Counted from the first letter of the stretch, positions 24,533 to 32,921 are shown. The stretch: DNA of 51,425 bases from Candidatus Falkowiibacteriota bacterium (GCA_003554785.1 PWHG01000067.1:1-51425), one strand, 5' to 3'. Program-made: numbers and translations. The notes: generated by a model not told the origin, from the letters alone.

Positions 24533-25198
24533 ATGAAAAAACAAGTATTTTGGATTGCACTGATTATATTAATTGGTGCCATACTTTTCCTGTTTTATTT
24601 CAACTTCTGTTCAACAGACAGAGTTGAGGTGGAAACAAGAGAAGTTCACACAGAAATCAGAGAAGCTGATTATCAGAGATTAAGGGACAGAATTGTAAGT
24701 CTGGAAAGAAAACTACTTGAGCTGGAAAATAAAATTAACCAGCACACAAGCGCTAAAACAACGACCACTAGGTCGGTGACTCAAGCTAAACCTGCACCCA
24801 CTCCTGAGCCTAGGCCGGAACCAAAGACAGTAAGGGCTGATGATAAAAAAGCAGACCTGAGTCATTTACGTAACGTAAGTGGCGACATCATCTTCTGTGT
24901 TATGGCAAATAATGATGGTGGAATGCATTTTCCCCAATATGCCCTGGAAAGAGGAGCAACTTTTGAAGGAAACGTTCGATCCAATACTACCAGCGATGGA
25001 AACAACTGGGTCGTGCACCCAACAGAAACCATGCGTGGAGATTATGGAATCACTCATGATGGCACATTTTTTGTGTCTCATAGTGTAATTGATTCCCTAA
25101 TTGACGTCCATAACCTTGCCATAAAGTCAGAATTTACTGGTTGGCAACCAAGAGACATGACAAGAGAAGGGAATTATTGGGTTTATAAAACCCGATGA
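24533..25198 (+). CDS. membrane-anchored coiled-coil protein with unknown domain (copy B)
   Basis: A 221-residue protein: an N-terminal membrane helix (about residues 5-22), a coiled coil (YQRLRDRIVSLERKLLELE, about 42-66), a Pro/Lys-rich linker (AKPAPTPEPRPEPK), then a C-terminal domain matching copy A: IIFCVMANN, MHFPQYAL, DYGITHDGTFFV, IKSEFTGWQPRDM, WVYK. AAAGGAGG seven bases before ATG 24533 fixes the start and excludes an upstream TTG at 24506. The anchor plus coiled coil suggests an oligomer holding the domain away from the membrane, perhaps reaching the barrel encoded just upstream. Function unknown. Confidence 0.7.
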   Translation: MKKQVFWIALIILIGAILFLFYFNFCSTDRVEVETREVHTEIREADYQRLRDRIVSLERKLLELENKINQHTSAKTTTTRSVTQAKPAPTPEPRPEPKTVRADDKKADLSHLRNVSGDIIFCVMANNDGGMHFPQYALERGATFEGNVRSNTTSDGNNWVVHPTETMRGDYGITHDGTFFVSHSVIDSLIDVHNLAIKSEFTGWQPRDMTREGNYWVYKTR

Positions 25199-25214
25199 TC
25201 CTTCAAAAAATACA

Positions 25215-25247
25215 CCCTCAGATTAAATTAAAATCTGAGGGTTTTTT
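25215..25247 (+). terminator. terminator of the barrel/coiled-coil unit
   Basis: CCCTCAGATT (25215-25224), a 7-base loop, AATCTGAGGG (25232-25241), then six Ts. Confidence 0.92.
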
Positions 25248-25252
25248 AATAT

Positions 25253-25283
25253 AAAAAACCCCTAAACTAAAAAAGTTTAGGGG
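25253..25283 (-). terminator. terminator of the lipoprotein gene
   Basis: CCCCTAAACT (25259-25268) pairs with AGTTTAGGGG (25274-25283). On the minus strand the stem is followed by six Ts (25253-25258). It sits tail-to-tail with the plus-strand terminator at 25215. Confidence 0.88.
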
Positions 25284-25300
25284 TTATACTTTTTCACAAA

Positions 25301-26434
25301 CTAACTTATAATTTGTAAAAAAATATATTGATAATAATCATCCCAGAAAATTGACTGGGACATATTATTATTTTCCTGATCTTCATATAAACCCCAGACC
25401 ATTCTTACGGGGAAATCTTCTATATCGGAGATATGAAGCTTTCCCCAGTTAGGAAAATTTGGAACCGAACTTAAGGGTATTGGTGAATGCCACTGCTCAT
25501 TGTGGTCAAGATATGACCACCAGGGATCACCTTGACTAAATGAGCCATCAAGATTTACATAAACTGTAACTGAATTGTCGTTGTTTATTGTAAACCTCAA
25601 GGCTGCTGATGGTCCCTGATCACCATTTTCACCGGGAATTGGCACAACTGGAATAATTTCTCCATCATCTTTTAGATGAAAAGAAATAAGGGTTGGTTCA
25701 TCAACAGTCACAAAATTACTGTTTTTGAAGTTTCCCCATATTGGATCATCACCAACAAACCTCACCACTCCAAAAGAGTGATCACCGGGCGCTATTTCAA
25801 TTTGAGTTTTAACCCAATGACCAACGCCTTCTGCGGGATGAAGTTCACCATTAGAAGACATTCGATAATTGGTATCAGCCGGATTTATCATTTGGTGATT
25901 ATCCCAGGGAATATCTGTAATTGTGCCATACAGATAATAGTTTCCTGATACTCCATGCCAGGCATTTTTGTAGATACCGGCAGTAATCTTAAATTTATCA
26001 CCACTTTCCTCTACATCAGTGATGTAAAACGGTGATTCAGGGTATCTAGGAAATAAATTTAAATAGGAGGTAACTTGATGTTCTTCTCCATTTAAACCTA
26101 CTATAGTTAATGATATTGACTTCATATCATAACCGCCATAGAAATAAATGGGATTATCATCAAAGCTTTCCTCCTCATTCCAAAATTCCCATATAACATA
26201 ATCTACAGACATATCAGTTTCATAACTAAATATGAACTGTTTGTTAGATTCAACCATGAAGATGGTTTCACCAGCTTCGGTTGTTGTGGTTTCAATTTCC
26301 TGACCTTCTTCAAGTGTAGCCACTTTAATTGCAACTTCACCATCACCAGGATCAAGATCGGGATCCATGTAATCTACCTTTTCGCAGGCAGAAAAAATGA
26401 AAAAGAAAAGAAAAATACTCAGAATTTTTTTCAT
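25301..26434 (-). CDS. secreted lipoprotein of unknown function, Bacteroidota-like
   Basis: A 377-residue protein with a lipoprotein signal peptide (MKKILSIFLFFFIFSACEK); Cys17 is the expected lipidation site. The SACEK lipobox without upstream basic extension is typical of Bacteroidota lipoproteins. The mature part is acidic, rich in aromatic residues and predicted beta-strands, in perhaps three domains (about 30-120, 125-245 and 265-377), as in surface carbohydrate-binding lipoproteins. I find no signature strong enough to name it. No SD. It lies 51 bases after the glycosyltransferase gene on the same strand with no clear own promoter, so the two may be co-transcribed. Confidence 0.65.
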   Translation of the reverse strand: MKKILSIFLFFFIFSACEKVDYMDPDLDPGDGEVAIKVATLEEGQEIETTTTEAGETIFMVESNKQFIFSYETDMSVDYVIWEFWNEEESFDDNPIYFYGGYDMKSISLTIVGLNGEEHQVTSYLNLFPRYPESPFYITDVEESGDKFKITAGIYKNAWHGVSGNYYLYGTITDIPWDNHQMINPADTNYRMSSNGELHPAEGVGHWVKTQIEIAPGDHSFGVVRFVGDDPIWGNFKNSNFVTVDEPTLISFHLKDDGEIIPVVPIPGENGDQGPSAALRFTINNDNSVTVYVNLDGSFSQGDPWWSYLDHNEQWHSPIPLSSVPNFPNWGKLHISDIEDFPVRMVWGLYEDQENNNMSQSIFWDDYYQYIFLQIIS

Positions 26435-26485
26435 GACTCAACAATTTTGGGTTAATATTTAAGTTTTTTAAAAGAACTAATATAT

Positions 26486-27583
26486 TTAAATTAATAAACT
26501 TCTATATAAATTTAGGGTCTCTTTAGCAATTGCTAGAGATTCATAGTTTTCTTTTACACTGTTTTTTAACTTTTCTCCCATATTTTTTAATTTCTCCTTA
26601 TCAGTATTTAAAATTTCTTTTAATTTATGTTCTAAACTGTTAATATTTTGACTTTTAAAGCTATAGGATAAGTTATTAGTAGTTTGCAAATTAGCCTCAA
26701 TATCACTAACCAAACATGGTAGGGAATAACTCATGGCTTCAAGCAGGGAAATTGACAATCCTTCCATTTTTGAAGTTTGAGTGAATAAATAGGCATTAGC
26801 AAATAAATGTTTTAAATTATCTCCATTTTGGTTGTTAGTAAATATAATTCTATCATCACCAACTGCTAGACTTTCTAATTCTTGTTTATATTCACCCTCA
26901 CCAACAATAACTAACTTTTTATCAGTCTCAATATTTTTAAAAGCTTCAATTAAATACTGAACTCCTTTTAATTTGATAATTCTAGAAACACTTAAAATAT
27001 AGGAATCTTTTTCAAGGTTCCAATTTTTTAGTAAATCATTTCCAGGATATTCAGGAATTTCTACACCATTAGGTATTAAAATTGCTTCTTTGTTATATTT
27101 ATTTTTAAAATATTCCTTAGTAATTGGGGTTAAAACTATCACCTTATCAGCCCACTTCGCCATAGACTTTTCACCCATTTTAAGCATTAATCTAGCAAAA
27201 CGTCCCCATTTATCATTATCATAATCAAAGCTATGTAAAGTAGATATAACTTTAACTTTTGGTTTAAATAGTTTTACTATAAATATTAAAAGGGAAGGGC
27301 CAACACCATGAAAATGAACAATATCAACTTTTCTAAAACAAACATCAATAGTAGCTAAAAAGTTGTGCGTAATACTGGCTAAATTTTTAGTATTTATAAA
27401 AGGCTTAGAAATTATCTTAATTCCTTTAAACTCATTTTTACTATCTGGCCAATACTTTTTGCGATTGTATACTAAAATTTCTTGATCAAGCAATTTTAAA
27501 CTAAGTGCCAATCTTTCGGCTTGCTTTTCAACCCCGCCATCTTTAGCCGGAATGCCTTTTTGTCCGATAAATGCAATTTTCAT
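26486..27583 (-). CDS. glycosyltransferase family 4
   Basis: A GT-B glycosyltransferase of 365 residues. The N-terminal motif FIGQKGIPAKDGGVEKQAE is characteristic of GT4 enzymes acting on surface glycans (WcaI/TuaC-like). The C-terminal domain has VSRIIKLKGVQYLIEAF and the E-x7-E region SKMEGLSISLLEAMSYSLPCLVSD. An in-frame start ten codons upstream (27613) is less likely: MKIAFIGQ is the normal N-terminus, and 27613 lies at the predicted promoter's -10. Base composition matches the host, so it marks the right border of the foreign block. Confidence 0.87.
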   Translation of the reverse strand: MKIAFIGQKGIPAKDGGVEKQAERLALSLKLLDQEILVYNRKKYWPDSKNEFKGIKIISKPFINTKNLASITHNFLATIDVCFRKVDIVHFHGVGPSLLIFIVKLFKPKVKVISTLHSFDYDNDKWGRFARLMLKMGEKSMAKWADKVIVLTPITKEYFKNKYNKEAILIPNGVEIPEYPGNDLLKNWNLEKDSYILSVSRIIKLKGVQYLIEAFKNIETDKKLVIVGEGEYKQELESLAVGDDRIIFTNNQNGDNLKHLFANAYLFTQTSKMEGLSISLLEAMSYSLPCLVSDIEANLQTTNNLSYSFKSQNINSLEHKLKEILNTDKEKLKNMGEKLKNSVKENYESLAIAKETLNLYRSLLI

Positions 27584-27603
27584 ATAATTAAATTTAACAT
27601 ATA

Positions 27604-27632
27604 AACTTATCAATTTTTAACAATTATGTCAA
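27604..27632 (-). promoter_or_regulatory. promoter of the glycosyltransferase gene
   Basis: On the minus strand: -35 TTGACA (27627-27632), 17-base spacer, -10 TAAGTT (27604-27609). It lies just upstream of the ATG at 27583 and across the alternative start at 27613, arguing for 27583. Confidence 0.5.
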
Positions 27633-27687
27633 GGCTTGCTGTTTTATTTTATTTATAATAAACTGAAAATACAAAGATAAAAATATT

Positions 27688-28896
27688 ATGATTAAAATAT
27701 TAGGTATAAAATTAGCAAGTATTGATAAACACAGTTTATTGAAAAAATTAGAAAAGATTCTAGAAAGAGAGAAAAAAATATACATTTGCACTCCAAATCC
27801 AGAAATAATTCTTAAATCTCATCAAGATGAGGAGCTATTTTATATTTTAAACCAAGCTGAATACAATTTAGCAGATGGTTTTGGTTTGCAAATTGCTGGT
27901 CGTTTAAGCAATCAAAGTTTTCCTCGAATTACTGGTGCTGATTTTAGTCTTGAACTTTTAAAATTAGCAGAAAAACAAGAAAAAAAAGTAATAATTGTAA
28001 ATCATAAAAATGGTCGCTCAAGTATCAGTGATATTGAGAAAGCTTTAAAAAAATTAGTACCCAATCTAAATTTTTTAGTTATTAATTCTGATGTTAAAAT
28101 TAATCTTGACAAAAACTCTGAAAAACAAATTGAAGAATATTCAGCTGATATTTTATTCTCTCTATTTGGCGCCCCTTGGCAAGAAAAGTTTATTTACCAT
28201 AACTTAAATAAATTTACTAATCTAAAAATTGCCATTGGCGTGGGCGGAGCTTTTGATTTTTTAACTAAAAAAGCCAAACGAGCTTCAAAGTTAATCAGAA
28301 AAATTGGTCTGGAATGGTTGTGGCGATTAATACTTGAACCCAAGAGATTTAAAAGAATATTTAATGCCACAATTTTATTTATGGCTAAAGTAATTAATTG
28401 GCGCTTTATTCTCCCTCTTAAATATCGAAAAAATGTGGCTTGTTTGCTATATAGATTTAAAAACAAGGAAAAGGAAATACTGCTAGTTAAAAGAAGTGAT
28501 CAAAAAAATCATTGGCAAGTTCCTCAAGGTGGTCTTGATGGTCAAAAAATTATTGAGGCCGGAAAAAGGGAACTAAGAGAAGAGGTTGGTACCAGCAATT
28601 TTACTGTTGAAAAAGTTTTTAAAAATGTATTTAAATATAAATTTAGAGATAATTTTTCTTCTGATAAAGAGAAAAATAAACATTATGATAAATTTGGCTA
28701 CAAGGGCCAAAAACAAAATTTATTAATCGCTCGCTTTACTGGCAGTGATGAGGATATAAACATTAATTTTTGGGACCACACAAATTGGAAGTGGGTAAAG
28801 AAATCAGAGGTACTAAAGATTGTTCACCCAGTTAGAAGAAATGCTACTAAAAAATTTTTAGAAAAATTAAATAAATTAAAATATGAAAAAAATTAG
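27688..28896 (+). CDS. WecG/TagA-family glycosyltransferase fused to an RppH-like Nudix hydrolase
   Basis: One 402-residue frame with two enzymes. Residues 1-245 are a GT26 (WecG/TagA/CpsF) transferase: ICTPNPEIILK, YNLADGFGLQIAG, LFGAPWQEKFIYHNL and GVGGAFDFLTKKAKRAS; the family adds the second sugar of lipid-linked glycans. Residues from about 250 match RppH: YRKNVACLLYR, HWQVPQGG, then the Nudix core RELREEVG, and a C-terminal WDHTNWKWVKKSE. The Nudix box is one residue short with Gln in place of its first Glu, but REL-x-EE is intact. RppH-type enzymes remove pyrophosphate from RNA 5' ends or dinucleoside polyphosphates. It overlaps gltX by 14 bases. Confidence 0.85.
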   Translation: MIKILGIKLASIDKHSLLKKLEKILEREKKIYICTPNPEIILKSHQDEELFYILNQAEYNLADGFGLQIAGRLSNQSFPRITGADFSLELLKLAEKQEKKVIIVNHKNGRSSISDIEKALKKLVPNLNFLVINSDVKINLDKNSEKQIEEYSADILFSLFGAPWQEKFIYHNLNKFTNLKIAIGVGGAFDFLTKKAKRASKLIRKIGLEWLWRLILEPKRFKRIFNATILFMAKVINWRFILPLKYRKNVACLLYRFKNKEKEILLVKRSDQKNHWQVPQGGLDGQKIIEAGKRELREEVGTSNFTVEKVFKNVFKYKFRDNFSSDKEKNKHYDKFGYKGQKQNLLIARFTGSDEDININFWDHTNWKWVKKSEVLKIVHPVRRNATKKFLEKLNKLKYEKN

Positions 28897-30349
28897 ATTA
28901 CGTTTTGCGCCTTCACCAACCGGTTATGTTCACTTAGGTAGCCTAAGAACAGTCCTGTTTGACTATCTACTGGCTAAAAACTTAAATGGACAATTAATTC
29001 TTAGACTTGAAGATACAGATCAATCACGACAAATTCAAGGAGCTTTAGATAATTTACTGGAAGTTTGTAATTGGATAGGTTTGGAGTTTGATGAGGGTCC
29101 ACATAAAGAAAACCAAAAATATGGTCCCTATATTCAAAGTCAAAGAACTGATGTTTACAAAAAACATGCTCAGAAATTAATTAAAAACAAATCTGCTTAT
29201 TTTTGTTTTTGCACTAAGGAGAGATTAGAGGAGATGCGAAGCGAGCAAACTAAAAACAAACAAGCTCCAAAATATGACAAAAAATGTCGTTATTTAAGTA
29301 AAGAAGAAATAGATAAAAATTTACAAGCAAACAAAGCTTATGTAATTCGACAAAAAATGCCAACTGAAGGTGAGATTAAGGTTTATGATGAACTAAGAGG
29401 TGAGATTACTTTTAAAGCCAATGATCTAGAGGATCACATTTTAATGAAATCTGATGGAATGCCGACTTATCAATTAGCTAGTGTTGTTGACGATCATTTA
29501 ATGGAAATTAGCCATGTTAGCCGAGGTGAAGAATGGATTCCATCACTACCTAAAAATGTTTTACTCTATCAAGCCTTTAGTTGGCATGTACCAAAGTTTA
29601 TTCACTTTCCCTTAATACTAAACAAAGATGGAGGGAAGTTAAGTAAACGCCAAGGTGATGTTTTTGTTGAAGACTACAGAAACCAAGGTTATTTGCCTGA
29701 AGCTTTAATTAATTTTTGTGCACTTCTGGGTTGGCACCCTAAGGGAGACAATGAAATTTTTACATTAAGTCAATTAGAGAAAGAATTTTCATTAAATAGT
29801 TTAGGAATTAGTCCGGCAATTTTTGATATTGATAAACTTCAATATTTTAATGGTTATTATATTCGTCAAAAATCTGACGAAAATTTATATTTATTAACTA
29901 AACCTTTTTTAGTAAAAGCCAAACTTTTATCAGAAAATCCTAAGCAAGAAGAAAGGGAGAAATGTCTAAAATTAATGCCCATTGCTAAAGAGAGAATCAA
30001 AACTTTAAACGACCTACCATTTCTTTTTTCCTTCTTTTTTGAAGATATTGAATACGAAAAATCACTTCTTATTTGGAAAAACTTAAGTGAAAAAGAGGTG
30101 GCTGATAATTTAAAAGAATTATTAGAAATTATAGAAAAAATTGAAAATTGGCAACTAGAAAATCTTGAAAAAACCATCATTTCTTATTTAAAAGAAAATA
30201 ACAAAAAAAATGGTGATTATCTTTGGCCACTTAGAGTAGCACTCTCAGGACAGAAATTTAGCCCCAGCCCCTTTGAAAATGCTTACATACTAGGCAAGCT
30301 GGCAAGTATAAAACGTATTAAAGACGCCATATCTTTATTGTCTTATTAA
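28883..30349 (+). CDS. gltX: glutamyl-tRNA synthetase
   Basis: Class I synthetase charging tRNA-Glu (and possibly tRNA-Gln, to be amidated by GatCAB; no glutaminyl synthetase is in view). The HIGH-type motif is PTGYVHLG (residues 12-19), RLEDTDQSR follows, and the KMSKS counterpart is KLSKR (about residues 252-256). The 488 residues match the bacterial family, with a helical anticodon-binding domain at the C-terminus. The start overlaps the 3' end of the transferase-Nudix gene by 14 bases, implying coupled translation. No SD. Confidence 0.96.
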   Translation: MKKIRLRFAPSPTGYVHLGSLRTVLFDYLLAKNLNGQLILRLEDTDQSRQIQGALDNLLEVCNWIGLEFDEGPHKENQKYGPYIQSQRTDVYKKHAQKLIKNKSAYFCFCTKERLEEMRSEQTKNKQAPKYDKKCRYLSKEEIDKNLQANKAYVIRQKMPTEGEIKVYDELRGEITFKANDLEDHILMKSDGMPTYQLASVVDDHLMEISHVSRGEEWIPSLPKNVLLYQAFSWHVPKFIHFPLILNKDGGKLSKRQGDVFVEDYRNQGYLPEALINFCALLGWHPKGDNEIFTLSQLEKEFSLNSLGISPAIFDIDKLQYFNGYYIRQKSDENLYLLTKPFLVKAKLLSENPKQEEREKCLKLMPIAKERIKTLNDLPFLFSFFFEDIEYEKSLLIWKNLSEKEVADNLKELLEIIEKIENWQLENLEKTIISYLKENNKKNGDYLWPLRVALSGQKFSPSPFENAYILGKLASIKRIKDAISLLSY

Positions 30350-30357
30350 ATTAAATT

Positions 30358-30366
30358 TGCTATAAT
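30358..30366 (+). promoter_or_regulatory. extended -10 promoter, probably leaderless
   Basis: TGC-TATAAT with the hexamer at 30361-30366. The ATG of the next gene begins at 30374, seven bases after the hexamer, which is where transcription is expected to start. The mRNA would begin at or within two bases of the start codon. Confidence 0.65.
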
Positions 30367-30373
30367 ATAAACA

Positions 30374-31621
30374 ATGAAAAGTATAAATAAAATTACAATT
30401 TTATCAATCTTTTTTATCGCTTTTTTTGCGTTAATTTTTGTATTTGATTTTAAAAACCCAGTTAGCAGTCAAAGCGATGCCGCCATTAACGCAGAAATTG
30501 AACTTCTCAACCAGCAAATAGCTGAGCAAAAAAAACAAATTGATGATATTAATAAAAAGCGCCAAGAATATGAAGATTTAGTTAAACAAGCCCAAAGCAA
30601 AGCGGCTAGTTTAAGTAATCAATTAACTATTCTAAACTCAAGAATCTCTCAAGCAGAAATCGAAATTGAAAGTACTGAAAATGAAATTTCCAAAACCAAT
30701 CTTCAAATTCAAAAATTAACCGCTGACAAAGCGGCTTTGGATAGAAAAATTGAGGACCAAAAAAACGCAATTACTCATTTACTTAGACTTTCATATCGGC
30801 AAAATCAAATAAATACTCTTGAAATCTTACTCCTTAATGACTCATTAACTGAATTTTTAAATCAAGTTAAATATTTAGACAATACTAACCAAGAAATTGC
30901 AAGAAGTGTAAAACAACTAAAAGAAAATCAAGAATTGTTAGTAAAAAATAAGGAAAGTTTAGAAGAAAGAAGAAGGGAATTAGCTAATCTAAAGGCAGAA
31001 TTAATATCAAATAGAAATGCACTTGAATATGAAAAACAAAATAAAACCTTTATTTTAGAAGAAACTAGAGAAAATGAAAGTGAATATCAAAGTTTAATTG
31101 CTCAAGCTAAAAAAGAGCACCAACAAGCACAATCAGAAATTGATAGTTTAGAAGTTTCTGTTCGTCAAAAATTAGCTAATTTAAGTGATGATCCTCTAGA
31201 GGGTAGTGATAGCACAATTGCTTGGCCAGTACCAAAAAACGTTATTACTTCCCATTTTCACGATCCACGCTATCCATATCGACATGTAATTGGTGAACAT
31301 TCTGGTATTGATATTAGAGCCGCTCAGGGAACTACCTTAAGATCTGCCGCTGACGGTTATGTAGCTAGGGTTAAATTTGATGGAACCAGCGCCTATGCCT
31401 ATATAATGATAATTCACAACAATGGACTTTCCACAGTTTATGGTCACGTGTCAGCTGTAAGTGTTAAACCTGATCAGTTTGTTGTTCAAGGGCAAACTAT
31501 TGGAAAAACTGGTGGTGCTCCTGGTAGCCCAGGAGCTGGAGCATTTTCTACTGGACCCCATCTTCATTTTGAAGTAAGAAAAAATGGACTACCGGTTAAT
31601 CCACTTAATTATTTACCATAA
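30374..31621 (+). CDS. EnvC-like murein hydrolase activator / M23 peptidase
   Basis: A 415-residue exported protein: signal-anchor (residues 7-25), a long coiled coil (about 33-270) and a C-terminal LytM/M23 domain. The zinc-site motifs are kept: H309 and D313 in EHSGIDIRA, YGHVSAV, and HLHFEVR near residues 396-402. This is therefore closer to an active M23 endopeptidase than to E. coli EnvC, whose site is degenerate. It should act on peptidoglycan outside the membrane, typically at division. It is transcribed alone from an apparently leaderless promoter; alr and ftsQ lie a few kilobases away on the other strand. Confidence 0.9.
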   Translation: MKSINKITILSIFFIAFFALIFVFDFKNPVSSQSDAAINAEIELLNQQIAEQKKQIDDINKKRQEYEDLVKQAQSKAASLSNQLTILNSRISQAEIEIESTENEISKTNLQIQKLTADKAALDRKIEDQKNAITHLLRLSYRQNQINTLEILLLNDSLTEFLNQVKYLDNTNQEIARSVKQLKENQELLVKNKESLEERRRELANLKAELISNRNALEYEKQNKTFILEETRENESEYQSLIAQAKKEHQQAQSEIDSLEVSVRQKLANLSDDPLEGSDSTIAWPVPKNVITSHFHDPRYPYRHVIGEHSGIDIRAAQGTTLRSAADGYVARVKFDGTSAYAYIMIIHNNGLSTVYGHVSAVSVKPDQFVVQGQTIGKTGGAPGSPGAGAFSTGPHLHFEVRKNGLPVNPLNYLP

Positions 31622-31632
31622 TTTTATGTCAT

Positions 31633-31737
31633 TTGAGAAAAATTTTACTCACTAAAGATGATGGCAGTATAGAAAAAAACAAAAGAGTTAAAGCTAAAGG
31701 AAGTAAGGCTAAGAAAAAAGATTTTAGATTAAACTAG
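31633..31737 (+). CDS. possible small basic protein, 34 codons
   Basis: A short frame from TTG 31633 to TAG 31735-31737, beginning LRKILLTKDDGSIEKNKR, then Lys-rich and ending DFRLN. The only support is that it has coding-like composition (GDGS-type turn, alternating Lys) in the gap after the M23 gene and ends just where the convergent ATPase gene ends. There is no ATG, SD or promoter. It may equally be a decayed 3' remnant of a longer gene. Confidence 0.2.
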   Translation: MRKILLTKDDGSIEKNKRVKAKGSKAKKKDFRLN

Positions 31738-32921
31738 AGAAAGAGGGGGGAAATAAAATTTTTATCATCTTTAAACTTTTGACTAATGATATAATAATCC
31801 TTAATATCTAATTTTTTAGATATTTTTTTTAAAGAATATTTGTCATAATCTCCACCACTAATCTTTATTTCAAGACTTATTTTTTTATTCAGTATTAAAT
31901 CAATTTCTTGACTATTTCGATAGTTGTAAAAAGATAAATCACCATAGGAACTTAGTTGATTAACAACAGCATTTTCCAATAACTGACCATTATTAACAGA
32001 AGAAATAATCTGTAATATTCCAGTATCACTAAAATAAATTTTCTTTCCTCCGGCCACAGACCGGTCTATACTTTTTGAATATTTTGGTAATAATTTAATA
32101 AAAAATATACCACTTAAAAACTCTAAATAAGCATAAACCTTAGGCCGGGAAACATTGAGCTCTGAAGCAATTTTAGTAATATCTAATTGAGAGCCTATCC
32201 TTGGAGCTAATAAAAGAATTAAATCCCTTAACTCCTTAACATCCTTATAGTCAGCTAATATTTTTAAATCTTTTTCAAAAAATGAAGAAAATATATTTTT
32301 TAATATTTGCTTTTTAGTTTCTATATCATCTGTTAAAACTACTTCAGGGAAACCGCCAAAGGACAGATAATCTTGATAATCTAATTTAAATTTTTCCGCC
32401 TCAAATTCATTTTGTGATTTTTGTATTTGACTTAAACCCGTTGATTTAGAATCAATAGTATCAATTTTATTATGCCAATATAAATATTCCTGAAAACTCA
32501 AAGGATTAAGTTGAAAAATAAACTTACGACCAGATAATGACTCGGGAAATAAATTTTTTAAATAAAAATTAGATGATCCAGTAAGAAAAAATTTAACTCT
32601 ATAATTATCAATTAAATACTTAATTACCTTGGTAATTTCGGGATAATTTTGAATTTCATCAATAAAAATATATATGCGTTGTTTTTCCTTAGCTTTTGTT
32701 AATTTAAATAAAGTCTTATAAATATTATTATAATCTAACTCTTCAAACACTTTGGCATCAAGCGGGTTTTCTAAATCAAACCAAAATTTTGGTGACTTTA
32801 TTTTTTGATAAATTTGCTTTAATAGTGTAGTTTTACCAACTTGCCTCATTCCAGTTATAATTAAAGCATTTTTATGTTCACTATATTTAATTATTTTCTT
32901 AAAAAGAATTCTTTTAAACAT
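31734..32921 (-). CDS. AAA ATPase with DUF4143 domain
   Basis: A 395-residue AAA_14/DUF4143 protein. Walker A is GMRQVGKT (residues 24-31), Walker B IYIFIDEIQN (near 88-97), and sensor-like FFLTGSSNFYLKN follows. The C-terminal half has a winged-helix segment (TKIASELNVSRPKVYAYLEFL) and the DUF4143 end with ENAVVNQL and YNYRNSQEIDLILN. The family is widespread in bacteria and archaea with no settled function. The gene is single, converges on the M23 gene, and has its own promoter with a palindrome across the -10 that could be an operator, possibly for self-control through the winged helix. Confidence 0.88.
   Translation of the reverse strand: MFKRILFKKIIKYSEHKNALIITGMRQVGKTTLLKQIYQKIKSPKFWFDLENPLDAKVFEELDYNNIYKTLFKLTKAKEKQRIYIFIDEIQNYPEITKVIKYLIDNYRVKFFLTGSSNFYLKNLFPESLSGRKFIFQLNPLSFQEYLYWHNKIDTIDSKSTGLSQIQKSQNEFEAEKFKLDYQDYLSFGGFPEVVLTDDIETKKQILKNIFSSFFEKDLKILADYKDVKELRDLILLLAPRIGSQLDITKIASELNVSRPKVYAYLEFLSGIFFIKLLPKYSKSIDRSVAGGKKIYFSDTGILQIISSVNNGQLLENAVVNQLSSYGDLSFYNYRNSQEIDLILNKKISLEIKISGGDYDKYSLKKISKKLDIKDYYIISQKFKDDKNFISPLFL

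Larger units (their letters stand above)
22928..26450. other. foreign-looking block of secretory and membrane genes
   Basis: Four genes here differ from both flanks. One 60-base line, 23161-23220, has 30 G or C (50%), against 16 (27%) in 22801-22860. Two genes have strong SD sites that flanking genes lack. The other two encode Bacteroidota-type export signals (SSSGQ cleavage region; lipobox SACEK). No transposase, tRNA or direct repeats mark the edges. Promoters inside are ordinary TTGACA types, not the Bacteroidota TTTG/TAnnTTTG kind. Acquisition by transfer is the simplest reading; an assembly artefact is the main alternative. Confidence 0.55.

Noticed and set aside
26435-26485. Promoter for the lipoprotein gene
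   Set aside because: AT-rich but with no -35/-10 pair at usable spacing; read-through from the glycosyltransferase gene is simpler.
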